Assembly (NCBI GenBank): GCA_002104905.1
Contig: MCFE01000495.1
Location: forward strand, 1 to 64,000
Direction: 5' to 3'
From: Basidiobolus meristosporus CBS 931.73
Taxonomy: Eukaryota > Basidiobolomycota > Basidiobolomycetes > Basidiobolales > Basidiobolaceae
Length of the DNA stretch: 64,000 nt
This document shows positions 22,288-34,782 of this stretch, one piece after another. Below the pieces are notes generated by a model that made no database searches, had not been told where the DNA came from, and saw only the letters and a list, made by a program, of their open reading frames with translations. The translations under genes were made by a program, and so were the position numbers. Each line of letters opens with the position of its first letter. The stretch's first letter is position 1.

Positions 22288-22808
22288 TGTCATGATCACA
22301 TGACAACCATGAGCACCCATACCAAGTCTCAGCTTCCTAGCTCAATTTCTAAGAGATTCCTTCTGGAACCTTCTACCACCTTCCAGGAAGTTCCTGACCA
22401 TTCCAAACCATTGTTACACAATGGAACATTCCATGGAAGCTTCCCATTGCATTTTTCATAGTCCAGTACCATATATGAAAATACCAGGTCACATGACTTA
22501 GACACATGATCAGGTGACCCAATCCATTTCCCCATCCTGTCTCAGTGCCATGTCATCTATGTCATTATCCCCAGCTCCATTACTGTGCCTCACCCCACAA
22601 CCCAATCAGTATTAGCCAATATCTCTTGGCATCAGTATAGCCAAAAAGTATATATAGTCCTATCCTCCCTAAAATATTCCTCAGTCTGATAAACACAGGT
22701 CTTGAATAAACTGCCTTGCCTTGAATCCTGCCTTGCCTTGATGGTCCACACCTAAGTCCTTTCCTGCCATGCATAGCTTTTCCTCCTGCCTTGTGTCTAT
22801 TCATAACA
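22288..22808 (+). repeat. Probable solo LTR of an unidentified retrotransposon
   Basis: It begins TGTCATGA and ends TCATAACA, an imperfect 8-bp inverted repeat with TG...CA ends. Inside are a TATA-like AGTATATATAG (about 22646) and AATAAA (about 22706) in the order expected of an LTR promoter and polyadenylation site. No coding sequence of the element lies on either side. I see no clear target duplication. Confidence 0.55.
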
Positions 22809-23469
22809 ATATGCACCATTGCAAATCAGTGATCACAAAATTTTTACTTTAAGTAATATCAAGGTTGTCTCCTATTTGAGACAGAGCCCCTATAAAAAAC
22901 ACCCTGCATATGTATACATCATCTGTAACACCAGTGCAGCTATTTATCTGATTTACACCAACACAATTGGGCACATGCTTGCTATGACACCTTGCCCAAT
23001 CACTAAGATCAGGGATTTACTTGCTCCAAGGGCCAAATGGCATATTTGAAGGCAAATCAGGTAGCATGTGTATTGGTCAATGAGCCAATTGGGAGCCAAC
23101 AGCTTCAGGATACTTTTAGATCAATTAGCCACTGACATACCATCCAATAGGAGTGATGGTAGCCAAAATGGTAAGTATCAGTATAGTTTCAAGTGTGATC
23201 ACATTTATTTCCATTTACATTAAAGAAGCATATCCAAGTACCAGATTTCACCTACTACAATAATGATATCCAGTTGCGCACATACTACAAACATTACAAG
23301 CTGGCACAATTGGCAATTTCAGATTGTGCCATAGTGTGCAAGATTGTCCTGCATAGTGCAAAATCATCCAAGAGCAATCCTGCATTCTAGTAGCTACAAT
23401 ACCACTCCCAATCATTCTTAGTGACTGCACATCACACCAGGCACCCTGGCATGGTACAGTAGAACAAGT
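22809..23469. other. AT-rich interval, MITE-like GTGCC/GGCAC motifs
   Basis: No gene is recognised. From about 23280 to 23470 there are repeated GGCACAATTGGCA, ATTGTGCC and AGTGTGC motifs like those inside the MITE at 20571. The stretch ends GTAGAACAAGTCC, close to the MITE terminus GGAACAAGTCT. It may be an old relative whose other end I could not place. Confidence 0.35.
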
Positions 23470-24050
23470 CCTTTATCTTGTGTATATTTGGATTGGCTTA
23501 GGGTGAAAGCTTGTGTGCTTTTGTCTATGAAGAACTCTATCCCTAAATGGTAACTGAGCACTCCTATACGCTATCTTCAGCTCATTAAATAGGCTGGATT
23601 TAGTCTCTTCAATTATTAAAGATTACTAATAGCTCAATTAGGATCATCCAAATATAGCACCAATAGAGCTTAATTTGCTCTATCTGGCCTATAGTGTATT
23701 TTATAGTCAGCAATACTCCTTCTGAACCTCAAAGATTCCAAACAAGAATTTATCTTGCTATTCCAGGTTCTTGGTGATTGTTTGAGTCCATATGTAGATT
23801 TTTTAAGCTTGCAGACCAAGCAGGAGTTATCTTGGCCAATAAACCTACCAGTCTGTTATAATTACATTCTCTCATTGGGTTGTTGATTCAAGTGTGCAAC
23901 TTTAACATCCATTTGATTTATAAATAGCTTATATTTAGCTGCAATAGCCAATATTAATATAATAGAACTAAACTTGGCTACCAGTGTAGTGGGGCCACAG
24001 TGACACCCAATGACAGATGTTCCTATTCCTATATATTTTACTTCCATATT
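23470..24050 (-). pseudogene. Ty1/copia RT remnant
   Basis: Minus-strand sequence matches copia RT. The [22 protein letters not shown] segment (about 23880-23960) corresponds to [17 protein letters not shown] in copia-C. The region right of 23470 aligns with the RT/LTR-proximal QSKYI-coding end. It is heavily mutated and lacks neighbouring LTRs. Confidence 0.6.
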
Positions 24051-24203
24051 TTGCTACAACTATATTTGTCTGATCCAATCAGTACAATTCTGTAAGCTGG
24101 CTAACTGTGATACCTGCCTGTATTACATATTTATCCCTCACCTTATATAAGATTACTAGATGTAAGCGCTACTACATTAGGCAAGCACCCACACTAGAAC
24201 CCA

Positions 24204-24477
24204 TGATGTAAGTTCAAACCATGTTGCCATCCCTACCACTTTCATTCCATATATGGTATCCCTATGTTCAACAACCTTCAGAATACTGATCCCTGATTGG
24301 TTGGATGTGCTGTGCCTCTTAGAACCTTCTGGCATCTACTTGGAATATTCTTAGCTCATTCTGATGTCCTTAAGATCTCTGTTTATCTCCAGAACCCTCT
24401 GAAACACCATGATTAGTAATCACTTGGTTAGTGAGAAATGTATATATGGGAGTCAATCCCTCAACATTATAACATCA
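24204..24477 (+). repeat. Possible small solo LTR
   Basis: It begins TGATGTAA and ends AACATCA, giving TGATGT/ACATCA inverted ends, with a TATA-like GTATATATGG near 24440. Nothing else supports it, so it could be chance. Confidence 0.25.
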
Positions 24478-24840
24478 TCCCTTCTTTCAACATACCAACC
24501 TGTTGATTAGTGTGACCATAGCTACCTGCCACTACCTGAACCTCCAATCCTAGACCATTGGACACCCCCAGGAAACCACACTGAGAGCCAACTGACCTTG
24601 GAGGTATTGCTTGTGAGGAATACTCAGAGTAGGTATCTTTTGTTATATTGAGTTCTTTCCCAAGCTTAATCTTGTACAGGCAGAGATACTTTTCTGTCTT
24701 TGTAATTATTGATAATTGCTGCATTCTTATCAAATTCCAGCTGATGAAGTTTACAGTTGTTGGACTTTGGAAGTTTTAGTGCATTGTTATCTCAAAGGAT
24801 GCTGAATCCAGCACATACTTTTGCTAAGATGCCAACCAAG

Positions 24841-25190
24841 TGTTGTAAGAGTCCAGGAGATAACGGAAGTGATTGGGAGCACAAGTAGATTATATGGTTT
24901 TCACTTAATGATTTATTGAATTTAAAAGTAGTATTTATACTTTTACATGGTCTTGGCATTACAAACACGTAGAATAGGTTAAGGAAGGTCCCAAGAACAC
25001 GCATGCAAAGTTTGGGGCTGTTTGGACAACTTTGAGAACTCTCATGTTCTGAGTACTTGGTATTTTGGTGAAAATATTCTAAGTAAATCCCAACAAGGAA
25101 TTTGGTGAGCATTCTCTAGGATATGAAGGTAATGATCCAAGTAATCAAGTTAGGTGAATATTCAAGTGGAAATACAAACGTTTTACAACA
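24841..25190 (-). repeat. copia-C 3' LTR
   Basis: The plus strand reads TGTTGTAAGA at the left end and TTTTACAACA at the right end, 350 bp. It is the inverse of the copia-G LTR with few differences. Confidence 0.85.
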
Positions 25191-25201
25191 CTCCCACTCA
25201 G

Positions 25202-28200
25202 TTAAATGTTCATACTGACTAGTCCTAATTTTGACCTAAGATATTCAAACTTGTCTCTAGCTAATAGTTTGGTAAACATGTCTGCAATCATTTCATCTGT
25301 AGGACAGTAAACTAAGCTAACTAAGCTATTCTCTATAGCTTCACAAATGAGCTGATGTCTAATATCTATGTGCTTGGTTCTAGCATGAAAGTTGGATTTC
25401 CACGTAATTGTAAACATCCTTGATTATCTTGAAATAAAGTAATAGGTGTTTTTTGACATGGGCCTAAATCTGTAAAAGGTTTTCTTAACCACAGTGCTTC
25501 CTTTGTAGCCTCACAGGTTACCATATACTCTGCCTCTGTGGTGGAAAGTGCTACAATTTGTTGCTTTCTAGAGTTCCATGAAATTGCTCCTTTGCAATAA
25601 AGAAAGGTGTATCCTGTGGTGGATCTTCTGTCTTCCAAGTTTTGTCCCCAATCAGCATCAGAGTATCCCACAAGATCCTGTTCTGAATACTTATAAGTAT
25701 ATCTAAAGCACTTATCAGCAGTTCCTTTTAGGTATCTAAAAATCCTCTTAACTGCTGCAATATGATCATATCCATAGTTCTGATTATGTTGGATGACAGC
25801 TCCTACTGAATATGAGATATCTGGACATGTTCCAAGTATGATATACATCAGACTGCTGACTATGGATTGACAAGGAAAGTCAGGGCTTTCAGATGGAACC
25901 AAGCTCTCTTGATTTGGTATAGTTTGACCAAGTTAAGGTTATCACCATTGGGGTAGCTGCTTGTTTACAGTCTTCCATTTAGTACTTCTTAAGTATATCT
26001 TGAATATACTTGGATTGACTTAGGGTGATATTCCAAGTACTTCTGTCTATGGAGAACTTAATCCCTAAGTAGTAACTGAGTTCTCCTAGATCAGACATCT
26101 TGAACTCCTTAGATAGGCTGGATTTAGTCTCTTCCAATGTTTCTAGGTTATTGGTGGCTATAATAAGGTCATCCACATAAAGAGCTAATAGAACTGGATT
26201 TGCTCTATTTGGCTTATAGTATATACTATAGTCAGCATTACTCCTTTTGAAACTCAGAGATTCCAAATAAGATTCTATCTTGCAATTCCAGGCTCTCAGC
26301 GATTGTTTGAGACCATATAGTGACTTTTTAAGCTTGCAGACCAAATGGGGGCTATTTTGGTCATCAAACCCATCAGGTTGATCCATATACATGTCCTCAT
26401 CAAGTTCTCCATTCAAAAATGCAGTTTTCACATCCACTTGATGAATAAAAAACTTATATTTGGCTGCAATTGCCAATATTGGTCTGATGGAATTAAACTT
26501 GGCTACCAGTGCAATGGTCTCAGTATAGTCAAGTCCTTTTGTTTGAGTGTATCCTTTGGACACAAGTCTTGCTTTGTATCTTTCAATTGTACCATCAGCC
26601 TTGTATTTTGTCTTGAAGACCCATCTGCATCCAATTGATTTTTAGTTGATTGGTAATTTGACCAAGTCCCAACTTTGATTTTCCATCAGGGCCTGATATT
26701 CCTCAGTCATTGCAGATCTCCAAAACTTTGTTTGAGGGCTATTTAGGACCTCTTTTACAGTCTGGGGCTCATCAATATGGACTGAATAGGTATAGGCTAG
26801 GTTTGTACCCTCACTGATATAGTATTTGCGCTATTTCTTGTCCAATTGGATCTCCAGGGATTTAATACTGGAATGCTCACTTCTGGGATATTCCTGGGTA
26901 CTGATTCTGGCTGAACCACAGTTGTAGAGTCCTCTGGAGTGAAAGAACTCTCATTGTTTGCTCTGATATGATCCTGACAATTGGTGGATTTGAGATAAGA
27001 TTTTTGTCATCATCTGATGTCATTTTTTGTGAAAATTTTGAATTTTCATCAAACATCACATCCCTGGACTTGATTAGCTTCCTTGCTTTGGTATTTTAGA
27101 GTCTGTATGCTTTACTCTCATTGCAGTAGCCCAAAAATATGCACTTTACAATTTTTGGCTCAAATCTTGACTGATTTCCAGGCAGTTTCTTGGCATATGC
27201 TGTACACCCAAATATTCTTGGATGTTCTGCACTTGGTCTGTAACATACCATGCTTCAAATGGAGTAGAAGCACAAAGTATTCTGTTTGACTCCTATTTTT
27301 AAGACATACATCAGTGGCAACTGATTCTGCCCAAAAATCATAAGATAATTTTTGATCATGGATCATAGATCTTGCCATATCAATTATCTATCTGTTAGCT
27401 TGTTCTGCTACTCCATTTTGCTGTAGGGAGTATAGTACAGTAGTCTCTTGCTTTATCCCATGAATTTTGCAGAAGTGGTTGAAGAGTTTTGAGGTATATT
27501 CTCCACCATTATCCAAGCGTATTTTCTTAATTTTTTCACCAGTTTCTCTCTCCACCATGGCTTTAAACTCCCTGAACCTAGACAGAGCTTCTTCTTTTCT
27601 CTCCATGAAGTAGACCCATGTGTATCTTGTATAATCCTCAATAAAAGTGATCAAATCCTTCATCCCACCTAAGGATTAATTTTGTATAGGTCCACACAGA
27701 TCTAGTGAATTAGATCTAATTTTTTCTTAGTTTTGATTAACCCAGAGCTCTTGAACAATTATATGGCTTGTTTCCCATATATGCAGGCTTCACAGTGCTC
27801 CAAACTAGCTGGGGGATCAATATTACTCCTGAAATTTGCTGATCTTTGATCATTTTTTGCAAATAATCAAAATTGATGTTCCCAAATCTACTGTGCCAAA
27901 GCATTGGTGTTTCTTCATTTAAGTTACTTATATTGGCTTCCAGATATGATGGAATATAAGTCAGCTTGTATAGATTTTGATCTCTGATTTGCAAAGCAAT
28001 ATGAGAACCATTTTGATCAGTGATCTTGCATCCAGAATTGTCAAAGTTGAAATTGAGTCCTTCTCCAGTGGCCTTGCTTACAGATATTAGGTTCTTGGCT
28101 ATTTCTGGTACATAGAGTACTTCTTTGAAAGTCAGTGTATGGCTTCCTTCACTGCTTCTTAGGCTTACTTGGATTGTTCCTTCTCCCAGTGCATCAAGTG

Positions 28201-29135
28201 TTCTATTGTCACCCATGAAAACCTTCTTAATTGGAATTTCTTGATATTGGGTAAAAAGTTCTTTTTGGTTTGTAAAGTGTTGAGATGCTCCAGAGTCAAT
28301 ATACCATGTCTGAGAATCCTTGTTTTGGTGATATGTAGTGCAGATATGAATAGTCTATCTTCAGTTGTTGCAACATTTCCATATTCAGGCTTCTTTTGCT
28401 GACTATCTTTCTGTTTGAGACACTGGTCTTATGTGTGTCCTTTTCTTTTGCAGTAGTTGCAAAACAGGTTGCTTTTGGCTTTGTAGGGTCTTGAGTACCT
28501 TCTTTGTTGGCTATCATTGCTTATTAATGCATTTTCTTCTTCCTTCTTATTGGCGCTTGATTTTCTTAATTCTTTGTCCAGGAGCCTTCCATATACATAA
28601 TTTAAGGTCAAGTCTTCAGTTCTGGACTCTAGGGCTGATACAAGGCCCTGAAACTCATCTGTCAGGCTATTCAGGATGGTAACTATCACATCCTCATCAG
28701 TAGTTGGTATGCCCACAGATTCCATATCATCTACCAGCAGGGTAATTCTGTTAATTAAATTTTTCATTTCTTCTCCTGGCAGCATCTTTGTAGTGAAGAA
28801 TTTTTGTCTCAGATACATTTTCTTAGTAGATAAACATGACTGGTAGGTGTCTTCCAATGCCTTCCAGGCATTCTTTGCTGTTTTTTCTCTTGAGCATTGA
28901 ATTAGCAATTAGTCCTAACATTAAGGCAAATGCAGTTAAAGGCACTTTGTTCTTTCTTCTGGTACTTTAAAGCTTCCTCTCCCACATTCTTAGGAGGACA
29001 TTCTTCTCTCATGACAATATGCCAAAGCCTTCTTTCTTGTAGCAGCATCTTCATCTTCACCTTCCACACTTGGTAGTCAGATCCATCCAACTTTTCAGCA
29101 GAGGGTGATATTCCAGTAATAGCAGTAGTAGACAT
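25202..29135 (-). pseudogene. Ty1/copia Gag-Pol, broken (copia-C)
   Basis: Gag starts at the ATG ending at 29135 and is broken near 28910. It retains the DYQVWKVKMKMLL segment and a damaged zinc knuckle CNYCKRKGHT (about 28430-28470). Protease/linker lies at 27737-28330 and integrase at 27388-27663 with LDNGGEYTS, keeping the second catalytic Asp. RT (25979-26563) has the canonical YVDDLIIA box and DVKTAFLNGELDEDMYM. RNase H (25202-25902) has YSDADWGQN and STTEAEYM. It is the best preserved RT-RNase H of the six broken copies, but integrase is interrupted near 26640-27160. Confidence 0.85.
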
Positions 29136-29166
29136 TGCAGAGAGTGACAGCTTAGGGCTCAAAGTC

Positions 29167-29362
29167 TGTTGTAAGAGTCTTGGATGTATTGGAAGTGATT
29201 GGCAGGACAAGTAGATTATGTGGCTTTTGCTTGATGATGTATTGGATGTAAAAGTAGTATTTATACTTTTACATGGTCTTGGCATAAAAAAACAAAGAAT
29301 AGGTTAAGGAAGGTCCCAAGAACATGTGTGCAAAGTTTGGGGCTGTTTGGACAACTTTGAGA
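29167..29362 (-). repeat. copia-C 5' LTR, truncated
   Basis: It starts TGTTGTAAGAG at the inner side and follows the family LTR to CAACTTTGAGAA, where it stops after 196 bp instead of about 350. The next base belongs to an oppositely oriented LTR. The primer-binding region reads GACTTTGAGCCC on the minus strand, diverged from GGTTATGAGCCC. Confidence 0.8.
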
Positions 29363-29451
29363 AACACGTAATATACTTGTCCTCCCAATCACTTCTAATA
29401 TCTCCAAGACTCTTACAACAGGTTATGAGCCCCAAGCTGTCACTCTCTGCA

Positions 29452-32400
29452 ATGTCTACTACTGCTATTACTGGAATTTTTCCCTCAGCTGAAAAGTTGG
29501 ATGGATCTAACTACCAAGTGTGGAAGGTGAAGATAAAGATGCTGCTACAAGAAAGAGGCCTTGGGGATATTGTTATGGGAGAAGAATGTCCTCCTAAAAA
29601 TGTGGGAGAGGCAGCCTTAAAGTACCAGAAGAAGCAACAAAGTGCCTTTAACTGTATTTGCCTTAATGCTAAGGACAAATTGCTAATTCAATGCTCAAGA
29701 GCAAAAACAACTAAGAATGCCTCAAAGGCATTAGAAGACACCTACCAGTCATGCTCATCTGCTAAGAAAATGTATCTGAGACAAAATTCTTTACTACAAA
29801 GATGCTGTCAGGAGAAGAAATGAAAAATCTAATTAACAGAATTTCCCTGCTGGTAGATGATATGGAATCTGTGGGCGTACCAACTACTGATGAGGATGTG
29901 ATAGTTATTATCCTGAATAGCCTGACAGATGAGTTTCAGGGCCTTGTATCAGCCCTTAAATTACGTATATGGAAGGCTCCTGGATGAAGACTTAAGAAAA
30001 TCAAGTGCCAATAAGAAGGAAGAAGAAAATGCATTAATAAGCAATGATAGCCAACAAAGAAGGTACTCAAGACCCTACAAAGGCAACAGCAACCTGTTTT
30101 GCAACTACTGCAAAAGGAAAGGACACACATCAGACTGGTGTCTCAAAAAGAGAGATTATCAGCAAAAGAAGACTGAATAGGGAAATGCTGCAACAACTGA
30201 AGATAGACTACTCATATCTGCACTAAATTTCACCGCCAACAAGGATTCTCAGACATGGTATATTGACTCTGGAGCTTCTCAACACTTTACACACTAAAAA
30301 GAACTTTTTACCCAATATCAAGAAATTCCAATTAAGAAGGTTTTCATGGGTGACAATAGAACACTTGATGCACTGGGAGAAGGAACAATCCAAGTAAGCC
30401 TAAGAAGCAGTGAAGGAAGCCATACACTGACTTTCAAAGAAGTACTCTATGTACCAGAAATAGCCAAGAACCTAATATCTGTAAGCAAGGCCACTGGAGA
30501 AGGACTCAATTTCAACTTTGACAATTCTGGATGCAAGATCACTGATCAAAATGGTGCCCATATTGCTTTGCAAATCAGAGATCAGAGTCTATACAAGTTG
30601 ACTTATATTCCATCATATCTGGAAGCCAATATAAGTAACTTAAATGAAGAAACACTAATGCTTTGGCACAGTAGATTTGGGAACATCAATTTTGATTATT
30701 TGCAAAAAATGATCAAAGATCAGCAAATTTCAGGAGTAATATTGATCCCTGAGCTAATTTGGAGCACTATGAAGCCTGCATATATGGGAAACAAGCCAGA
30801 CAACTGTTCAAGAGCTCATCCTTAGACCAGATGAAGTATTAAATCACTTTTATTGATGATTATACAAGATACACAGGGGTCAACTTCATGGAGAGAAAGG
30901 AAGAAGCTCTGTTTAAGCTCAGGGAGCTTAAAGCCATGGTGGAGAGAGAAACTGGTGAAAAAATCAAGAAAATATGCTCTGTCAATGGTGGAGAATATAC
31001 CTTGAAACTCTTCATCCACTTTTGCAAAATTCATGGGATAAAGCAAGAGACTACTGTACCATACTCCCCACAGCAAAATGGAGTAGCAGAACATGCTAAC
31101 AGATCAATAATTGATATGGCAAGATCTATGATCCTTGATCAAAAATTATCCTATGATTTTTGGGTGGAAATAGTTGCCACTGCAATATACCTTAAAAATA
31201 GGAGTTATAACAGAATACTTTGTGATTCTACTCCATTTGAAGCATGGTATGTTACAGACCAAGTGCAGAACATCCAAGAATATTTGGGTGTACAGCATAT
31301 GCCAAGAAACTGCCTGGAAATCAGTCAAATTTTGAGCCAAAGAGTGCAAAATGCATGTTTTTGGGCTACTGCAATGAGAGTAAGGCATACAGACTCTACA
31401 ATACCAAAGCAAAGAAGCTGATCAAATCCAGGGATGTGTAGTTTGATGAAAATTCAAAATTTGCACACCAAATGACATCAGATGATGACAAAAATTTGAT
31501 CTCAAGTCCACCAATTGTCAGGATTGAATCAGAGCAAAACAATGAGTATTCTTTCACTCCAGAGAACTCTACAACTGTGGTTCAGCCAGAATCAGTGCCC
31601 AGGAATATCCCAGAAGTGATCATTTCAGTATCAAATGCCAGGAGATCCAATCAAACAAGAAAGAGCCCAAATTAGTATATCAATAAGGGTACAAACTTAG
31701 CCTATGCCTATGCAGTCCATATTGATGAACCCCAGACTGTAAAAGAGGCCCTAAATAGCCCTCAGACAAAGTTTTGGAGATCTACAATGACTGAGGAATA
31801 TCAAGCCCTGATGGAAAATCAAACTTGGGACTTATTCAAATTACCAATCAACCAAAAATCAATTGGATGCAGATGAGTCTTCAAGACAAAATACAAGGCT
31901 GATGGTACAGTTGAAAGATACAAAGCAAGACTTGTAGCCAAATGATACTCTGAAACAAAAGGACTTGACTATACTGAGACCTTTGCACCAGTAGCCAAGT
32001 TTAATTCCGTCAGATTAATATTGGCTATTGCAGCCAAATATAAGTTTTTTATTCACCAAATGGATGTAAAAAACTGCATTTTTGAATGATGAACTTGATG
32101 AGGATGTGTTTATGGATCAGCCTGATGGGTTTGTTGACCAAGATCACCCCCACTTGGTGTGCAAGCTTAAAAAGTCACTATATGGTCTCAAATAATCACT
32201 GAGAGCCTGAAATTGCAAGATAGATCCTTATTTACAATCTTTAAGCTTCAAAAGGAGTAATGCTGACTATAGTATATACTATAGGCCAGATAGAGCAAAT
32301 CCATTCTATTAGCTCTATATGTGGATAACCTTTTTATAGCTGCCAATAACCCAGCAACATTGGAAGAGACTGAATCCAGCCTATCTAAGGAGTTCAAGAT

Positions 32401-33650
32401 GTCTGATCTAGGAGAACTCAGTTACTACTTAGGGATTAAGTTCTCCATACACAGAAGTACCCAGACTATCACCCTAGGCCAATCCAAGTATATTCAAGAT
32501 ATACTAAAGAAGTACCAAATGGAAGACTGTATACCGGCAGCTACCCCAATGGAGACAAACCTTAATTTGGTCAAAACTCAACCAAATCAAGAGAGCTTGG
32601 TGCCATCTGGAAGCCCTGACTTTCCTTATAAATCTATGGTTGGCAGTCTGCTGTATATCATGCTTGGAACACGTCCAGATATCTCATATTCAGTGGGAGT
32701 TGTCAGCCAACATATTCAGAACTATGGATCTGATCATATTGCAGCAGTTAAGCGGATTTTTAGATACCTAAAAGGAACTGCTGATATCTGCTTAAGATAC
32801 ACTTATAAGGTTTCAGAACAGGATCTTGTGGGATACTCTGATGCTGATTGGGGACAAAACTTGGAAGACAGAAGATCCACCACAGGACACACCTTTCTTT
32901 TGTTGTAAGAGTCTTAGAGATATTGGAAGTGATTGGGAGAACAAGTAGATTATGTGGTTTTCACATAATGATTTATTGAATGTAAAAGTAGTATTTATAC
33001 TTTTACCTGGTCTTGGCATTACAAACACGTAGAATAGGTTAAGTAAGGTCCCAAGAACATGTGTGCAAAGTTTGGGGCTGTTTGGACAATTTTGAGAATT
33101 TTCATGTTCTGGGTACCAGGTATTTTGGTGAAAATATTCTAAGTAAATCCCAACAAGGAATTTGGTCAGTATTCTCTAGGATTTGAAGGTGATGATCTAA
33201 GTGACTAAGTTAGGTGAATATTTAGGTGGAAATACAAATTTTTACAACATCTTTACTGTAAAGGAGCAATTTCATGGAATTCAAGTAGCAACCAACCGTA
33301 GCACTTTCCACAACAGAGGCAGAGTATATGGCAGCCTGTGAAGCTACAAAAATAGCAATGTGGTTAAGAAAGCTTTTTACAGATTTAGGCCTATGTCAAA
33401 AAACACCTATTTCTTTATTTCAAGATAATCAGGATGTATACAATTAGGTGGAAATCCAACTTTTCATGCTAGAACCAAGCACATAGATATTAGGCATCAT
33501 TTCATACATGAAGCTATAGAGAATAACTTAGCTAGCTTAGTTTACTGTCCTACAGATGAAATGATTGCAGACATGTTTACTAAACCATTAGCTAGAGACA
33601 AGTTTGAATATCTTAGGTCAAAATTAGGACTAGTCAATATGAACATTTAT
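29452..33650 (+). pseudogene. Ty1/copia Gag-Pol, broken (copia-D)
   Basis: Gag starts ATG at 29452 and shifts frame near 29800 and 29960. The zinc knuckle CNYCKRKGHTSDWC is intact (about 30098-30140). Protease and linker lie at 30230-30825. Integrase (30888-31240) reads SVNGGEYTL, so the second catalytic Asp of DNGGE is changed to Val. RT begins at about 31860 with several stops and its box reads MDNLFIA. RNase H is split by the solo LTR and resumes at 33250, ending with CPTDEMIADMFTKPL near 33590. Confidence 0.85.
32901..33249 (-). mobile_element. copia solo LTR with TCTTT target duplication
   Basis: A complete minus-oriented 349-bp copia LTR (TGTTGTAAGA...TTTTACAACA) interrupts the RNase H sequence of copia-D. 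The five bases on both sides are TCTTT (32896-32900 and 33250-33254), and intact copies read CACCTTTCTTTACTG there. This is a clean solo LTR left by LTR-LTR recombination. Confidence 0.9.
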
Positions 33651-33661
33651 CTGAGTGGGAT

Positions 33662-34010
33662 TGTTGTAAAAATTTGTATTTACACCTAAATATTCACCTA
33701 ACTTAGTCACTTAGATCATCACCTTCAAATCCTTGAGAATACTGACCAAATCCCTTGTGGGAATTTACTTAGAATATTTTCACCAAAATACCAGGTACCC
33801 AGAACATGAAAATTCTCAAAGTTGTCCAAACAGCCCCAAACTTTGCACACATGCTCTTGGGACCTTCCTTAGCCTATTCTACATGCTTGTAGTGCCAAGA
33901 CCAGGTAAAAGTATAAATACTACTTTTACATTCAATAAATCATTAAGTGAAAACCACATAATCTACTTGTCTTCCCAATCACTTCCATTATCTCCAAGAC
34001 TCTTACAATA
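33662..34010 (+). repeat. copia-D 3' LTR
   Basis: It begins TGTTGTAAAA and ends CTTACAATA, with one change in the terminal ACA. It is about 349 bp long and aligns with the family. Confidence 0.85.
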
Positions 34011-34782
34011 TTTTTAACAACACTAAGTTGGCAATTGTAGCTAACTAGCTTTCCTTTGACAAGCTTGTTGCTTTATTTCTGCTCACATCTGAGCAGAGAC
34101 AAAACACAAGTATTCCCAGCAAGCCTTTGCCAGAGGTTGTTGCACCAAGTGAACACCCCACACACAAATATTTTTCAGAAGTTTTGGGTATATCTCTCCC
34201 TTGGACTTATACACCACCACACTAGTGCAAAGGTCTCAATACAGTCAAGTCCTTTTGTGTAAGAGTATACTTTGGCCAGAAGTTCTTCTTAGTATCTTTC
34301 AATTGTACTATCAGCCTTGTATTTTGTCTTGAAAACCCATCTGCATCCATTTGATTCTTAGTCAACAGACCTGTTCAGTTGGAGAGTACCACATTGAGCC
34401 ATGTGTGCCAAATTGTGCCATTGCATGCCAGAGAGGCATAGCAGACCTAAACTTGGCAATAATGTGTGAAACATAGCTCTGCATCTTCAAGCAAAGCAGC
34501 TACTGTGTTTCACCCACCATGCTGGAAAACCCCATTTGTTGACCTTTGTTTTTGTATCAATGTTGTATAGGATGTGTGAGAGCACAGAAGAACTGAAGAC
34601 ATGTATCTGGTACTTAATACCCATAGCACTTTGAATCTAGCTCCTGTGGCTTGTATCATGTCACAAGAATGCATGGACTATCTTGGTTCATTGGCACAAT
34701 CTGGCACTATATATAAATATTAGCCCCAGAGTATAATCTTAGGATCAGATTGGATCTACCCATGGGACCAAGTTATTTTTCA
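34011..34782. other. Unrecognised interval with a minus-strand copia RT scrap and a MITE-like segment
   Basis: 34221-34366 matches, on the minus strand, the copia RT stretch around TCAAGTCCTTTTGTGT and ACCCATCTGCATCCA. At 34367 this homology stops and a segment with GTGCCA/TGGCAC motifs runs to about 34774. Its ends (AGACCTGTTCAG and ATGGGACCAAGTT) resemble the 13-bp TIR of the MITE at 20571 imperfectly. No gene is seen. Confidence 0.4.

Larger units (their letters stand above)
24841..29362 (-). mobile_element. Ty1/copia element copia-C, minus orientation, 5' LTR truncated
   Basis: It runs right to left: truncated 5' LTR 29167-29362, Gag-Pol 29135 down to 25202, 3' LTR 24841-25190. The right end stops abruptly and is joined head-to-head to the truncated 5' LTR of copia-D, so no target duplication can be read. 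Confidence 0.85.
29363..34010 (+). mobile_element. Ty1/copia element copia-D, 5' LTR truncated, solo LTR inserted
   Basis: The element keeps only the last 58 bp of its 5' LTR (29363-29420), then GGTTATGAGCCCC as primer-binding site, Gag-Pol from 29452, and a 3' LTR 33662-34010. A minus-oriented solo LTR (32901-33249) sits in the RNase H region. Confidence 0.85.

Noticed and set aside
34367-34774. Second MITE copy
   Set aside because: The end sequences match the 13-bp TIR only loosely and no target duplication is visible, so it is not listed as an element.
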